From positions 1 to 37,683 of the forward strand of contig PNBI01000074.1 in assembly GCA_003135935.1 (NCBI GenBank): a DNA stretch of 37,683 nt, given 5' to 3'. The notes beneath the pieces are model-generated. The model worked only from the letters and a program-made list of their open reading frames with translations. It did no database searches and was not told where the DNA came from. This document shows, in pieces, positions 15,866 through 24,957 of the stretch. The DNA comes from Methanomassiliicoccaceae archaeon. GTDB taxonomy: Archaea; Thermoplasmatota; Thermoplasmata; Methanomassiliicoccales; UBA472. The position numbers and the translations under genes were made by a program. Within the stretch, counting starts at the first letter, position 1. Each line of letters starts with the position of its first letter.

Positions 15866-18247
15866 CTACGGGCGGTATTCTTTGACCTTCTCCGCCATAT
15901 CCAGCAAGCGCGCCTGGACTAGATAGTTGATCGTTCCTTTCTCGAAGGAGCCATCGGATTTGCGCTCGCCCGCCTTCACGTCGGTCAGGACCTCGATCCC
16001 CTGCGCGATGCTCGCCACTGGATAGATGTGGAATTGGCCTTTCTTCACCGCTGCGACCACCTCATCCTTAAGCATCAGGTGCTGGACGTTGCTTTGTGGC
16101 ATCATCACTCCATTCTTGCCGTTGAGGCCGAGCAGCTTGCAGACCTCGAAGTAGCCCTCGATCTTCTCGTTGATCCCTCCGATGGCCTGAACCTCTCCCT
16201 TTTGATTGACGGAGCCAGTGACTGCGATGTACTGCTTGATAGGCTTATCAGCCAGAGCGGACAATATCGCGTAGAGTTCGGTGGACGACGCGGAATCGCC
16301 GTCCACGCCCGAATAGTTCTGCTCGAACACCAGTTTGGCCGTCAATGACAGTGGAGATTCCTTGGCGTACATTCCGTTCAGATAACCGATCAATATCATC
16401 ACACCCTTTGTGTGCGAGGGGCCGCTCATCTCCGCCTCCCTCTCGATATTGACGATGCCTTCTTTGCCGACACCTACCGACGCGGTGATCCGGCTTGGCA
16501 TCCCGAACGCGTAATCCCCTGTCGACATCACGCTCAGTCCATTGACCTGGCCAGCCTTATTTCCCGCGACATCGAGGATAACGATCCCTTTGGCAATGGC
16601 CTCTTCGATCTTCTTTTGGATTATGTTGGAACGATAGACCTTCTCCTCCAAGGCCTGATTGATGTGCTGCCGCTTGATCAGCCTGACCTTGGCGGTCTTT
16701 GCATAGAAATTCGCCTCTCGGATCAGGTCGGCTATGTCCGAGAACAGGGTCGAAAGTTTCGCCTGATCATCTGCAAGGCGGGAACCGTGCTCGACCACGG
16801 CCGAAAGCGCACCTGGATCCAGATGCAACAATTTCTCTTTCTGGCACAGGGTGCAGACGAACTGCGCGTACTGATTGATGTTGTCCTTGCTGCGCTCCAT
16901 GGTGGTATCGAAGGCGCCTTTGACCTTGAACAGCTCCTTGAATTCGCGGTCCGCGGAGTAGAGTATCTCATAGCTGTAAGGATCGCCCAGGATGATCACC
17001 TTGGCATCGAACGGTATCGCCTCCGGACGGAGCGACTTCGTCATGATATATCCGAATTTGACAGCCGGGTCCTCGATCTCCAGTTTGCCCGTGGACAAAG
17101 TTTGTTTTAGGCTAGGCCATGACAGCGCATCAGCGAATAGGCCTTCCACCGGGACAACGAGGAATCCTCCGTTGGCCTTGTGCATCGCCCCGGCTCGGAT
17201 CATGGTAAAATCAGTGAACAGCGCTCCGAACCTTGCCTCCTTTTCTGTCGCGCCGAACAACCTGAAGTAGGAGGGGTTGGTCTCGATGACGACCGGCGCC
17301 CCAATGGTCTTGGAATTATCAACGATAAGGTTCACGGCGTAATTATGTGCAGGGCTGTCCACCTGGATCGGAATGCCCATCGGGCCAGCCTGCTTCTGAT
17401 CCCCGGTGAGAACGCCGGCAAGGTTGTCGAGAATATTCGCTTGCACCTCTGCCAGGAATTCGATCACCTGCTGGAACGCTCCGAACTGTTCCCTCAGCAA
17501 TGACATTCGAGGCCCGACAATATATGAAGCGACGTCCCGGTTCAGCTTGTTCACCTTTTCCTCGGCCTCTTTGTCCAGGTCCCTGAGCTGGATCAGGGAT
17601 TTCTGCACATCCACCTGCAGCTCGTCCCTTTTATCTTCGATCTTCTTTCGATCCTTCGTTGGCATGTTGGCCAGATCTTCCTCGGAAATGGGCTTCCCGT
17701 CGACCACTGGCACTAGCAATAGCCCGATCGGGGACTGGGTTATCTGGAACCCGGCTTTGGAGGTCATTCGGCTCATGTTGGCGACGAACTCCTTCCGCTT
17801 CTCGTCCAGGCTGTGCAGTGCGGTCGTGCGTTGCTGAGTATATTCATTGCTCTCGAACGCTTCGCGCAGCGCGGTGGTCAGGCCAGCCACTAGCTTCTCC
17901 ATCTCTTTCTTTAGGTCCGCACCCTTTCCGGCCGGAAGCCTCAACGCACGCGGACTGGTCGGGTCCTTGAAATTGTTCACATAGCACCAATCGTCCGGAG
18001 CGCCCTTTTCTTTGGCCAGTTGCTCGATGAAGCTGACGATGGCCGTCTTGCGTCCGGTTCCTGGAAGGCCGGCCACGAAGATGTTGAATCCTTGATTTTG
18101 AATGCGTAGGCCGAATTGCAGGGCGCGCACCGCCCTATCCTGGCCGATTATCTCCATCAGGGGCGAAAGCTCCTCAGAGGACTTGCATTTGAATGTGATA
18201 TCTGGGCAAGTGTTGCGGCACTGCTCGGTCGTGAGTTCCTTCATCAT
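15866..18247 (-). CDS. Soluble Lon-family protease (COG1067-like, AAA_32 type)
   Basis: A 793-aa protein. The N-terminal AAA-like part has a non-standard P-loop, GLPGTGRKT (60-68), with Arg where Lys is usual; a coiled-coil-rich insertion follows at about 120-250; and HKANGGFLVVPVEGL and ILGDPYSYEIL continue the ATPase-like domain. The C-terminal Lon protease domain has the Ser-Lys dyad S652 (GVDGDSASST) and K695 (GGINEKIEG), 43 residues apart as in E. coli Lon. No membrane segment is seen, so this is not the membrane-anchored archaeal LonB but the soluble COG1067 type related to YcbZ/LonC. The start is ATG 18247 with GAGGT upstream. The role is protein quality control or selective proteolysis; ATP dependence is uncertain. 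Confidence 0.88.
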   Translation of the reverse strand: MMKELTTEQCRNTCPDITFKCKSSEELSPLMEIIGQDRAVRALQFGLRIQNQGFNIFVAGLPGTGRKTAIVSFIEQLAKEKGAPDDWCYVNNFKDPTSPRALRLPAGKGADLKKEMEKLVAGLTTALREAFESNEYTQQRTTALHSLDEKRKEFVANMSRMTSKAGFQITQSPIGLLLVPVVDGKPISEEDLANMPTKDRKKIEDKRDELQVDVQKSLIQLRDLDKEAEEKVNKLNRDVASYIVGPRMSLLREQFGAFQQVIEFLAEVQANILDNLAGVLTGDQKQAGPMGIPIQVDSPAHNYAVNLIVDNSKTIGAPVVIETNPSYFRLFGATEKEARFGALFTDFTMIRAGAMHKANGGFLVVPVEGLFADALSWPSLKQTLSTGKLEIEDPAVKFGYIMTKSLRPEAIPFDAKVIILGDPYSYEILYSADREFKELFKVKGAFDTTMERSKDNINQYAQFVCTLCQKEKLLHLDPGALSAVVEHGSRLADDQAKLSTLFSDIADLIREANFYAKTAKVRLIKRQHINQALEEKVYRSNIIQKKIEEAIAKGIVILDVAGNKAGQVNGLSVMSTGDYAFGMPSRITASVGVGKEGIVNIEREAEMSGPSHTKGVMILIGYLNGMYAKESPLSLTAKLVFEQNYSGVDGDSASSTELYAILSALADKPIKQYIAVTGSVNQKGEVQAIGGINEKIEGYFEVCKLLGLNGKNGVMMPQSNVQHLMLKDEVVAAVKKGQFHIYPVASIAQGIEVLTDVKAGERKSDGSFEKGTINYLVQARLLDMAEKVKEYRP

Positions 18248-18380
18248 CTACGATTACCTCGTGGCGGAAAGATTGCATTAACCCCCTTGTAAAACCTACT
18301 ATTGGTCATCGAAAGTGGCGGGTGAAGAGCACCAGCACTCAGCAAAAAGTATTATCCGACAGCATCGCGTTGGTGCGGCA

Positions 18381-19394
18381 ATGGCGGGCAGGCAGAGAGT
18401 CAAGAAAAGCACTGGCAAGGACCTCAATTCCATTAGATCAGCGATATTGCTACGATTAGCCCAGAGCTCATTGATCCGCACGGACCTTCTGGCAGAGTTG
18501 AAGGAACAAGGCCTCGACCCCCGAGAGCTCACCCAGACCTTGAGCGGTTTGGTCAAGGGTGGTTCTATCCGGATGGAGGGAGCGAGGAAGGCAAAATGCA
18601 GCCTGCGCCAGGATTTCTCAACCTTCAAGATGGCATTCGGCATTTGTGCCGCGGAAGGGAAGGAGAACGATTTCCTGGCAACTCCATATTCCAAGTCGAT
18701 TCTTAGCGCTGACCTATTCCCTATCCTGACAAGAGAGTTCGTTCGCTCCGCCATACTATCCACGCTCATGCTCCTGACAATGCCTGCGGTGGACCGCGCA
18801 AAGAACTCCTCGTTGCTGCTCTTGCATAGGACGGTCTATAGCGACCCTTACACCACGGCCGCCATCCAGGGGATCGGCGGTTCCTTGGAAGCCATCGGTT
18901 TCTCAGAAGCGCTGAAGAAAAGCTTGACAGGCCTCAAGACCAAACAGGAGAGGGAGGCGCAGACCTATGTCATGCTTGAGCAACTGGCAGAAGATTACCT
19001 ATCGCGTTTCCTCGGCGGCAGGACCCCACTACCATCCGCGCTCGAGGGATGCCAATCGCTCCTGTTCCCAGAGAAGGAAAGGGCGGAGATATTGAAGACA
19101 TTGCGTAGCTCCCCATTCGCATTGAGCTTCGTGCTTGCCAACGAGGACATGTCTCAGGGGACGGTAATGTCCATCGTCACTCCGCTCCTTCTGCCGGCGC
19201 TGGAACACATGTTCACGCTTTTCGCCCTGTTCAAGCTGTTCTCGTCCGCGGACGTCGAGGCCTATATCGAGGACAAGACGAACAGGGCAGACAAGGAGTT
19301 CAAAGAGGTCGTGGAAAGGAGGAAGGCAGGAATGCAGCAGCCCTCGCACCTCCTGCTGGCGCTTCGATCCTGCCGTATGGCCGATGTGCCTTAA
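18381..19394 (+). CDS. Unknown protein with N-terminal winged-helix-like segment
   Basis: A 337-aa protein I do not recognise. Residues about 15-65 (IRSAILLRLAQSSLIRTDLL through LTQTLSGLVKGGSIRM) look like a winged helix-turn-helix; the remainder is mostly helical, with hydrophobic stretches (SAILSTLMLLTMPAV, LLLPALEHMFTLFALFKLF) too amphipathic to call membrane spans with confidence. It may be a regulator of, or partner to, the divergent Lon-like gene. The start is ATG 18381; a GTG at 18315 would add 22 residues, but an AAAAGTATTAT element at about 18344-18354 suits a promoter for the shorter form. Confidence 0.65.
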   Translation: MAGRQRVKKSTGKDLNSIRSAILLRLAQSSLIRTDLLAELKEQGLDPRELTQTLSGLVKGGSIRMEGARKAKCSLRQDFSTFKMAFGICAAEGKENDFLATPYSKSILSADLFPILTREFVRSAILSTLMLLTMPAVDRAKNSSLLLLHRTVYSDPYTTAAIQGIGGSLEAIGFSEALKKSLTGLKTKQEREAQTYVMLEQLAEDYLSRFLGGRTPLPSALEGCQSLLFPEKERAEILKTLRSSPFALSFVLANEDMSQGTVMSIVTPLLLPALEHMFTLFALFKLFSSADVEAYIEDKTNRADKEFKEVVERRKAGMQQPSHLLLALRSCRMADVP

Positions 19395-19511
19395 TAGATC
19401 GGAATAAAGAACGACGCGATTCGTAACGAAAGCTGCGCTGTGAACAGGTCATCCGGTCTTGTTGAGTACAAGGATGAGCGCCCAAAACGATGAGCGCCGC
19501 TTTCTCAATGT

Positions 19512-20696
19512 TCAGCGAACGAAATCTATCCCTTCGTTGCTCTTTCGGTTCTCGGTCGAATTGTTGGTTCCTAGCTTGTCTGGGCGAATGCCCAATCTGG
19601 CGGCGACATCGTCACTCCCTCCGTTGAGCATGTACTTGGACTTGGCTCCGGTGAATATTACGAGCACCTGGACCTTTCCGGTGTTCTCAGGGTCGATGGA
19701 GCATCCCCAGATCAGCCTGGCGCGAGGATCGATGTTCTTGCCGACCAGTTCCGCCGATCGTTGCGCCTCCTCCACCGTCATGTCCGGTCCGCCCACCACG
19801 CGGATTAGCGCCCCCTTTGATTGCTTGACGTTGATATCGCCCAGCATAGGGGAATTGAGCGCTTCGGTGACCGCCGCCTTGATGCGATCGTCCGAATCCT
19901 GATCGCTCTCGCCCATGCCGACGAAGGCAACCCCGCCCTCGTTCATGATGGTCATGATATCCGCATAATCCAAATTGACCAGTCCGGGCTTGGTTATGAT
20001 CTCGGTCAAGCCCTTGATTGTCTGCATGAGCACCTCATCGGCCACTTTGAATGCGGCCTGGACCGGAAGGTTGGGGACGAGCTCCAACAACTTGTCGTTA
20101 GGCACTACGATGGTAGTGTCGGTCACCCGACGGAGCTTGTCCAACCCGTCCAGGGCGTTCTCCATCCTGACCGTTCCCTCTGATTTGAAGGGGAGGGTGA
20201 CTACGCCGATGGTCAGCGCCTTCAATTGCTCTTTGGCGATCCCCGCCACGAAATGCGCTGAGCCAGTTCCAGTTCCTCCGCCCATTCCAGAGGTCACGAA
20301 TACAATATTGGCGCCATTGAGGAAGGCGCGGATTTCCGGCTCGTTCTCTCGGGCGGCCTGCTCTCCGACCTCCGGAATCGCTCCGGCACCCATTCCGCGT
20401 GTGGAGACCTTGCCGATCAGGATCTTCGTCGGGGCATGTACAGTCAACAGATGTTTAGCATCGGTGTTGATGGCAGCCAATTGAGCCCCGTTTATCCCAG
20501 CTTCGACGCAGCGGTTAATGGTGTTGCATCCGCCTCCGCCACAACCTATGATCTTGATACTGACCTCAAGCTGGGCTGCGATCTTCCTAATCTCTTCGTC
20601 GGCCACGGAATCGGGTCCGGCGGCCTGCACGGTCGCTGCCTGTGCCTCTTTTTGTTTGATATTCTCTAGTGCGCTCTTTACCAAGGAGTTTGGCAT
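19512..20696 (-). CDS. ftsZ: Cell division protein FtsZ
   Basis: A tubulin-like GTPase of 394 aa that forms the division ring. The nucleotide site reads IKIIGCGGGGCNTINR, the tubulin signature GGGTGTG is at 139-145, and the T7 catalytic loop is NLDYADIMTIMNEGG. A short C-terminal tail ends GIDFVR, resembling the hydrophobic partner-binding peptide of FtsZ. I prefer ATG 20696 (MPNSLVKS): GAGGG is 6 nt before it and a TATA box lies about 35 nt upstream. The longer ATG at 20750 lies upstream of that TATA box and is unlikely. It is divergent from the MFS gene. Confidence 0.95.
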   Translation of the reverse strand: MPNSLVKSALENIKQKEAQAATVQAAGPDSVADEEIRKIAAQLEVSIKIIGCGGGGCNTINRCVEAGINGAQLAAINTDAKHLLTVHAPTKILIGKVSTRGMGAGAIPEVGEQAARENEPEIRAFLNGANIVFVTSGMGGGTGTGSAHFVAGIAKEQLKALTIGVVTLPFKSEGTVRMENALDGLDKLRRVTDTTIVVPNDKLLELVPNLPVQAAFKVADEVLMQTIKGLTEIITKPGLVNLDYADIMTIMNEGGVAFVGMGESDQDSDDRIKAAVTEALNSPMLGDINVKQSKGALIRVVGGPDMTVEEAQRSAELVGKNIDPRARLIWGCSIDPENTGKVQVLVIFTGAKSKYMLNGGSDDVAARLGIRPDKLGTNNSTENRKSNEGIDFVR

Positions 20697-20730
20697 GTGC
20701 ATCCCTCGTAGGACATTTGTCTGACGGACG

Positions 20731-20740
20731 ATATAAATGT
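20731..20740. promoter_or_regulatory. Bidirectional TATA box between ftsZ and MFS gene
   Basis: ATATAAATGT reads as ACATTTATAT on the minus strand: a good box A for ftsZ (start 20696) and also a good TATAAAT box on the plus strand for the MFS gene. It is the only AT-rich element in the gap. Confidence 0.55.
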
Positions 20741-20794
20741 TGGCATCCAAAAGCGCTGAACGGCGAAGGTCGGACAGCTCATTTCTTATTGGAG

Positions 20795-22045
20795 GTGCCT
20801 ATCGGGTATCTACCGAGGCAAGAGATCATAGGCCCTGATGCTAACCGACCGAAAGGGATTTTTCCGAAGGTACCACTTCAGGTAAAGCGCCTGATCTATC
20901 TCACCTCGTTCTCATCGGTCGCTTACGGCTACCTGATGATGTCCGTCGCCGCCTACCTTCCAGAGGTCGGGATCACCTCTAGCCAGGTCGGGCTATTGCT
21001 GGGTCTGAATGGGGCAGCATTGGTCATCACCGCGGTTCCCGTCGGCCTGCTGGCTGACCGGATCGGGCGGAAGAGCATCTTCATCTGGGGTCTGGCAGGC
21101 CTTTCTCCGATCATGCTGGTCTACGCCTTCACTACGGACTTCACCTTCCTGGCGATCGCCTCGATCTTCGCCGGGCTAGCGGAAGGGGCTTTCTTGAGCA
21201 CCTGGAACGCGATGATCGCGGACCAGACCGGCCATGGCGGTCGGGAGGAAGCGTTCTCGATGAGCTTCATCTTCAACACTTCCTCCACGTCCATCGGATA
21301 TGCTCTACCTTTGGCATTCCCAGCCCTTCAGGCATTGACCGGCTTGGATTCCAGGGGGATCCACTCCTCGGTCTTCTTCGTCCTTGCCATCGTGGCCTTC
21401 GTCTCCCCCTTGGCCTTGCGGTCGATGCTTCGCCACTATAATGATAAAGCAGAGTTCGGCAAAACGAGCATCAGGAAAATACGCAACCTACGCGTCATTC
21501 TCAAGTTCTCTGCCATCAATTCGCTGATCGGCTTGGGAGCGGGATTCGTCATCCCTCTTATTCCCACCTACCTCTTCCTGCGTTTCAGCCTTCCTGACAC
21601 TTACACAGGGCCTTTACTGGCATTGTCTGGGGTCACAATTGGACTGGTATCGGTGCTTAGTCCATGGCTGTCCCGCAAGTTTGGCATCGTGAGGGCGATC
21701 GTCATCACACAAGGGATCAGCACGGTCTTCATGTTCGCAATACCTTTCATGCCTGACGCGTCAACGGCGGCCGCGGTGTATCTGGTGAGGGCAGCGCTCA
21801 TGAACATGGGTGGCCCACTGGTCGACACCTTCATGATGGGCATAGTTGCCAAAGAGGAGAGGGGAGTAGCTAGCGCGATCAACATGGTCATTTGGCGTCT
21901 GCCCAATTCCGTCACCACGATTGCTGGAGGGATCTTGCTTGCCAGTGGTCAATTCGTTCTCCCGTTCATCATTGCGGCCCTGTTCTACATCCTCGCGATA
22001 ACGCTCTTCTTCTTCAACTTCAAGGACATCAAATTGAAATCGTGA
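20795..22045 (+). CDS. Major facilitator superfamily transporter
   Basis: A membrane transporter with about 12 hydrophobic segments and two homologous halves. The MFS signature between segments 2 and 3 reads GLLADRIGRKSIF; the second half carries the corresponding SPWLSRKFGIVRAI. The substrate cannot be predicted; drug/proton antiport is possible. The start is uncertain: GTG 20795 (after GGAGG) and TTG 20789 are the reasonable choices. An upstream ATG at 20669 would run back through the ftsZ start and its TATA box and is rejected. It is transcribed divergently from ftsZ. Confidence 0.88.
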   Translation: MPIGYLPRQEIIGPDANRPKGIFPKVPLQVKRLIYLTSFSSVAYGYLMMSVAAYLPEVGITSSQVGLLLGLNGAALVITAVPVGLLADRIGRKSIFIWGLAGLSPIMLVYAFTTDFTFLAIASIFAGLAEGAFLSTWNAMIADQTGHGGREEAFSMSFIFNTSSTSIGYALPLAFPALQALTGLDSRGIHSSVFFVLAIVAFVSPLALRSMLRHYNDKAEFGKTSIRKIRNLRVILKFSAINSLIGLGAGFVIPLIPTYLFLRFSLPDTYTGPLLALSGVTIGLVSVLSPWLSRKFGIVRAIVITQGISTVFMFAIPFMPDASTAAAVYLVRAALMNMGGPLVDTFMMGIVAKEERGVASAINMVIWRLPNSVTTIAGGILLASGQFVLPFIIAALFYILAITLFFFNFKDIKLKS

Positions 22046-22154
22046 GAAGCTCGACGCGATCTTGCTGGAATACAACAAGCAATGGCTCCAGCGCGTCTCG
22101 CAATTTGACGCGATATCCTTTTATCATTGATGCTTGAATCACGAGTCAATAATC

Positions 22155-22517
22155 ATGTCATTATTCACAAAGAAGCAGGCCGCGTCAATCGAGGGTAAAA
22201 GCAACGTTGTCGATCTCACGGAAGTCGATTTCGACGATAGTGTCCACAGGAATGACCTAGTCATGGTGATGTTCTGTAGGCCAGGATGCCCACATTGCAC
22301 GCGGATGGAACCGATCTATCAGGAATTGAGCGAAGAGCTGGTCGACCGAATCCTCTTCTGTCGGGTCAACATATTGACCAATGCCAGCCTAACGCGAAGA
22401 TACGAGATCGCCGGGACCCCGACATTCGTCTTAATTAAACACGGGTCGGTGGTGAGGTCGATGGCAGGCGAAAGGCCCAAGGACCTTTTGAGGGATGAGC
22501 TGGTAAAGCAACTTTAA
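22155..22517 (+). CDS. Thioredoxin-like protein (CPHC active site)
   Basis: A 120-aa thioredoxin fold protein. The active site is CPHC within FCRPGCPHCTRMEP; the cis-Pro motif is GTPTFVLIKHG. CPHC is the DsbA/glutaredoxin-like dipeptide and usually makes a more oxidising centre than CGPC. There is no signal peptide, so it is cytoplasmic. ATG 22155 is chosen because TTTTATC at 22119-22125 lies about 30 nt upstream; a TTG at 22134 would add 7 residues. It could serve ArsC or the diiron proteins of this region. It is convergent with the pirin gene. Confidence 0.9.
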   Translation: MSLFTKKQAASIEGKSNVVDLTEVDFDDSVHRNDLVMVMFCRPGCPHCTRMEPIYQELSEELVDRILFCRVNILTNASLTRRYEIAGTPTFVLIKHGSVVRSMAGERPKDLLRDELVKQL

Positions 22518-22568
22518 CGAGCCATTCCCGCAATTCCGTACGGCCTCGTCCCACTTGGCCCGCCTGAA

Positions 22569-23411
22569 TCATCTCACGAAAGTGCCCTTCCTCAACTCAA
22601 GGGAAGCTTCCCTCAACTCCTCCTCGGTGTTCATGACTATCGGGCCCCCCCAGGCGATTGGCTCATGGAGCGGCTCACCAGATGCCAGGAGGAACCGCGC
22701 CCCTCCTTTTTCGGCCTCTAGAATTATCTCCTCGCCTGAGGAGATGATAGCCAATTGGCCGGTTCGAGCCGCTGATCCCTCACCATCGGAGACTCCACCT
22801 CGGAAGACATATGCGAAGGCGTTCCTTCCTTTCTGTATCTTGTGAGCGAATTTGCTATTTCCAGCCATGGAGACGTCGAAATAGTCGACAGGCACTACGA
22901 TGTCCTTCACCGGCCCCTCGGCATCGGACAGTTTTCCAGCGATAACCTTCACCTCAACGTCCTTCTCCAACTTGACCTTCGGGATCGTCTTTGAGGGAAT
23001 CTCTCGATAGCGAGGCGACATCAACTTATTCTTCTTCGGTAGGTTGACCCAGAGTTGGAATCCTTGGAGCATTCCATCATATCGTTCTGGCATTTCCTTA
23101 TGGATGATTCCACTGCCCGCAGTCATCCATTGGGCGTCTCCCGATCCGATGGTTCCCTTATTGCCCAAGTTGTCTCGGTGTGCGATGCTCCCTGATATCA
23201 TGTAAGTCAAGGTCTCCATTCCTCGGTGAGGATGCTTGGGGAACCCGGCAAGGTAATCGTCTGGATTGGAGGAATGGATGTCGTCCAACAAAAGGAAAGG
23301 ATCGAGCCTTTCGATCTGGTCATTGCCGAACACGCGATATAGGTGTACTCCTGCCCCGTCCACGGTTTGTCTTCCGTTGAGCACCTGTTCGAATGAGCGG
23401 TTCTTGGCCAT
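22569..23411 (-). CDS. Pirin family protein
   Basis: A 280-aa bicupin. The N-terminal metal-binding block is HPHRGMETLTYMISG, followed by a Gly-rich strand and TAGSGIIHKEMPE, giving the His-His-His-Glu set of pirins. The C-terminal cupin is present (VDYFDVSMAGNSKF onward, and SGEPLHEPIAWGGPIVMNTEEE). Bacterial pirins include quercetinase and redox-sensing roles; the function here is unknown. The start is ATG 23411, about 23 nt after the TATA box, so the transcript is probably leaderless. Confidence 0.93.
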   Translation of the reverse strand: MAKNRSFEQVLNGRQTVDGAGVHLYRVFGNDQIERLDPFLLLDDIHSSNPDDYLAGFPKHPHRGMETLTYMISGSIAHRDNLGNKGTIGSGDAQWMTAGSGIIHKEMPERYDGMLQGFQLWVNLPKKNKLMSPRYREIPSKTIPKVKLEKDVEVKVIAGKLSDAEGPVKDIVVPVDYFDVSMAGNSKFAHKIQKGRNAFAYVFRGGVSDGEGSAARTGQLAIISSGEEIILEAEKGGARFLLASGEPLHEPIAWGGPIVMNTEEELREASLELRKGTFVR

Positions 23412-23433
23412 GGTTATTGAGTCGTTCGCCCAG

Positions 23434-23443
23434 GGATATAAAG
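23434..23443 (-). promoter_or_regulatory. TATA box of the pirin gene
   Basis: CTTTATATCC on the minus strand, 23-32 nt before the ATG; the spacing implies a leaderless mRNA. Confidence 0.6.
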
Positions 23444-23460
23444 GATATGGAACGGGCAGC

Positions 23461-24957
23461 TCAATGCTCGAACGAGAGACCTTCAGTCATGTCTATGGCA
23501 GATAGCATCGTTCCCCTGTTCAGCAGGTCATCGGGATCGAAAAGATCCTTCAACTCACGAAATGCCTGGTAGGTCCTTTCACCAAACTCCTCTATGAGGA
23601 AAGGGGCGCGATTGCGTCCCATTCCATGCTCACCGGTCATGCTACCACCGTAGCTGAAAGTGATGTGGAAGCATTCCTTTGCCAATCGCCGAAGCCTTTC
23701 CTGCCAGCCTTCCACCGGGACCAATGGGCGCACGTGGACGTTGCCCTCTCCCACATGGCCGTAGATGATCACCATCAGGCCTTCCTTCTCGAACAAGCGT
23801 AATATCTCGTCTACGAACGGCTCCAATTGGTCAACAGGGACTGCTAGATCGTCGGCGAACGGGATGAATCGGTGCCGAGCATCCTCGTAAGCACGCCTGA
23901 TGCGCAGGAGCATCTCCCCCCGCATCCTCCAAAGCTCTGATTGCCGTTCTGGTCTCTTTATCTCCGTCGTTTTGATTACCCTATTTGCGAGCTGCTCCCC
24001 TAATGCCTTCCCCATTCGCACCGGGTCTTCATCGAGTTCCACTATGAGCGAAGCACGGGCCTCATCGGGCATTTTCCATCCAGCTTTGGCCAGTTCCGCA
24101 GTGCCATAGGAATCCATGAGCTCCAGGGATGAAGGCCGGAACCTCAAGATATCTGGAACTGCATGGCAAGCTTCCTTTAGTCCGCGGCAAAGGATGAGGA
24201 AAAGTGCTCGTTCAGTTGGCGTAGGGATGAGCTTTAGCTCCACTTCAGTTAGAACTCCCAATGTGCCGACAGAGCCTGACATGAGATGGATGAGAATCTG
24301 TCCAGGATCATCGTAATCTAGGAGGGCCGAAAGGTTATAACCGCTGCTGGATTTCAAGCCCTTTCGAGCTTTGAACTTGGCAACGATCTCCCCATCTTCT
24401 TGAAATCTGTCCTTGAGTTGCATCAAGCCGCGGGTCAGCTCATCAGGGAGCTCCTTTCTTGAATCGAGGATTCCAAACCTAGGGTTGAACAAGCGCACGG
24501 AGTTCAACCATCGGTCGACGCTACCGTATTTGACTCCCCGTAGGCCAGTCGCATTCGTTGCCACATTGCCCCCAATGGTGCAAAACAGGCTGGAGCTAGG
24601 GTCGTAGGGTATCATGGAGTTGAGCTCGTTCACCCTCCTCATCAGATCACCGTGCCATGCCCCAGCCTGCACCCTGGCCAGGTCCCGGCTAACACTGATG
24701 ATGGCATTGAGTTTCCTCGTTCCAAGGATCAGTCCCTTTCCCACGGCCGATCCAGACTGGTTGGAACCGCCTCCTCGAGTGGTGATCACCACTCCTCGTC
24801 TCCAGGCAGCCTCAACTAATCGATACAGCTCAGCCTCAATGGACGGCATCGCCACGCATGTGGGTTTGACTTGGTAGCCGCTCATGTCCCGGCTGAATCG
24901 GATCAATGTACTCTCGTCCTTGAGGACTTCGAACGCCGGAACTTCTTTTGGGCTCAA
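23461..24957 (-). CDS. GlcD-like FAD-linked 2-hydroxyacid oxidase/dehydrogenase
   Basis: A 498-aa flavoprotein of the D-lactate / glycolate dehydrogenase type. The PCMH FAD domain is seen in ITTRGGGSNQSGSAVGKGL, the FAD-pyrophosphate block IGGNVATNATGLRGVKYG, and GSVGTLGVLTEVELKL. The C-terminal FAD-oxidase domain has HVGEGNVHVRP (metal-binding His) and TGEHGMGRNRAPF. No Fe-S (CCG) domain is fused, so a separate Fe-S partner is expected; the HdrD-like protein at 1060-2250 has the right build. The start is TTG 24957 with GAGGTGA 9 nt upstream. Its TTGA overlaps the stop of the upstream gene, so the two are translationally coupled. Confidence 0.88.
   Translation of the reverse strand: MSPKEVPAFEVLKDESTLIRFSRDMSGYQVKPTCVAMPSIEAELYRLVEAAWRRGVVITTRGGGSNQSGSAVGKGLILGTRKLNAIISVSRDLARVQAGAWHGDLMRRVNELNSMIPYDPSSSLFCTIGGNVATNATGLRGVKYGSVDRWLNSVRLFNPRFGILDSRKELPDELTRGLMQLKDRFQEDGEIVAKFKARKGLKSSSGYNLSALLDYDDPGQILIHLMSGSVGTLGVLTEVELKLIPTPTERALFLILCRGLKEACHAVPDILRFRPSSLELMDSYGTAELAKAGWKMPDEARASLIVELDEDPVRMGKALGEQLANRVIKTTEIKRPERQSELWRMRGEMLLRIRRAYEDARHRFIPFADDLAVPVDQLEPFVDEILRLFEKEGLMVIIYGHVGEGNVHVRPLVPVEGWQERLRRLAKECFHITFSYGGSMTGEHGMGRNRAPFLIEEFGERTYQAFRELKDLFDPDDLLNRGTMLSAIDMTEGLSFEH

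Noticed and set aside
16412-17110. Plus-strand ORF of 232 aa opposite the Lon-like gene
   Set aside because: It is antisense to a conserved ATPase/protease and shows no recognisable features.
20669-20794. Upstream ATG for the MFS gene
   Set aside because: It would pass through the ftsZ start and TATA box, and the extra residues do not resemble an MFS N-terminus.
22755-22780. GGTTCGAGCC resembling a tRNA T-arm
   Set aside because: It lies in the pirin coding sequence with no cloverleaf around it.
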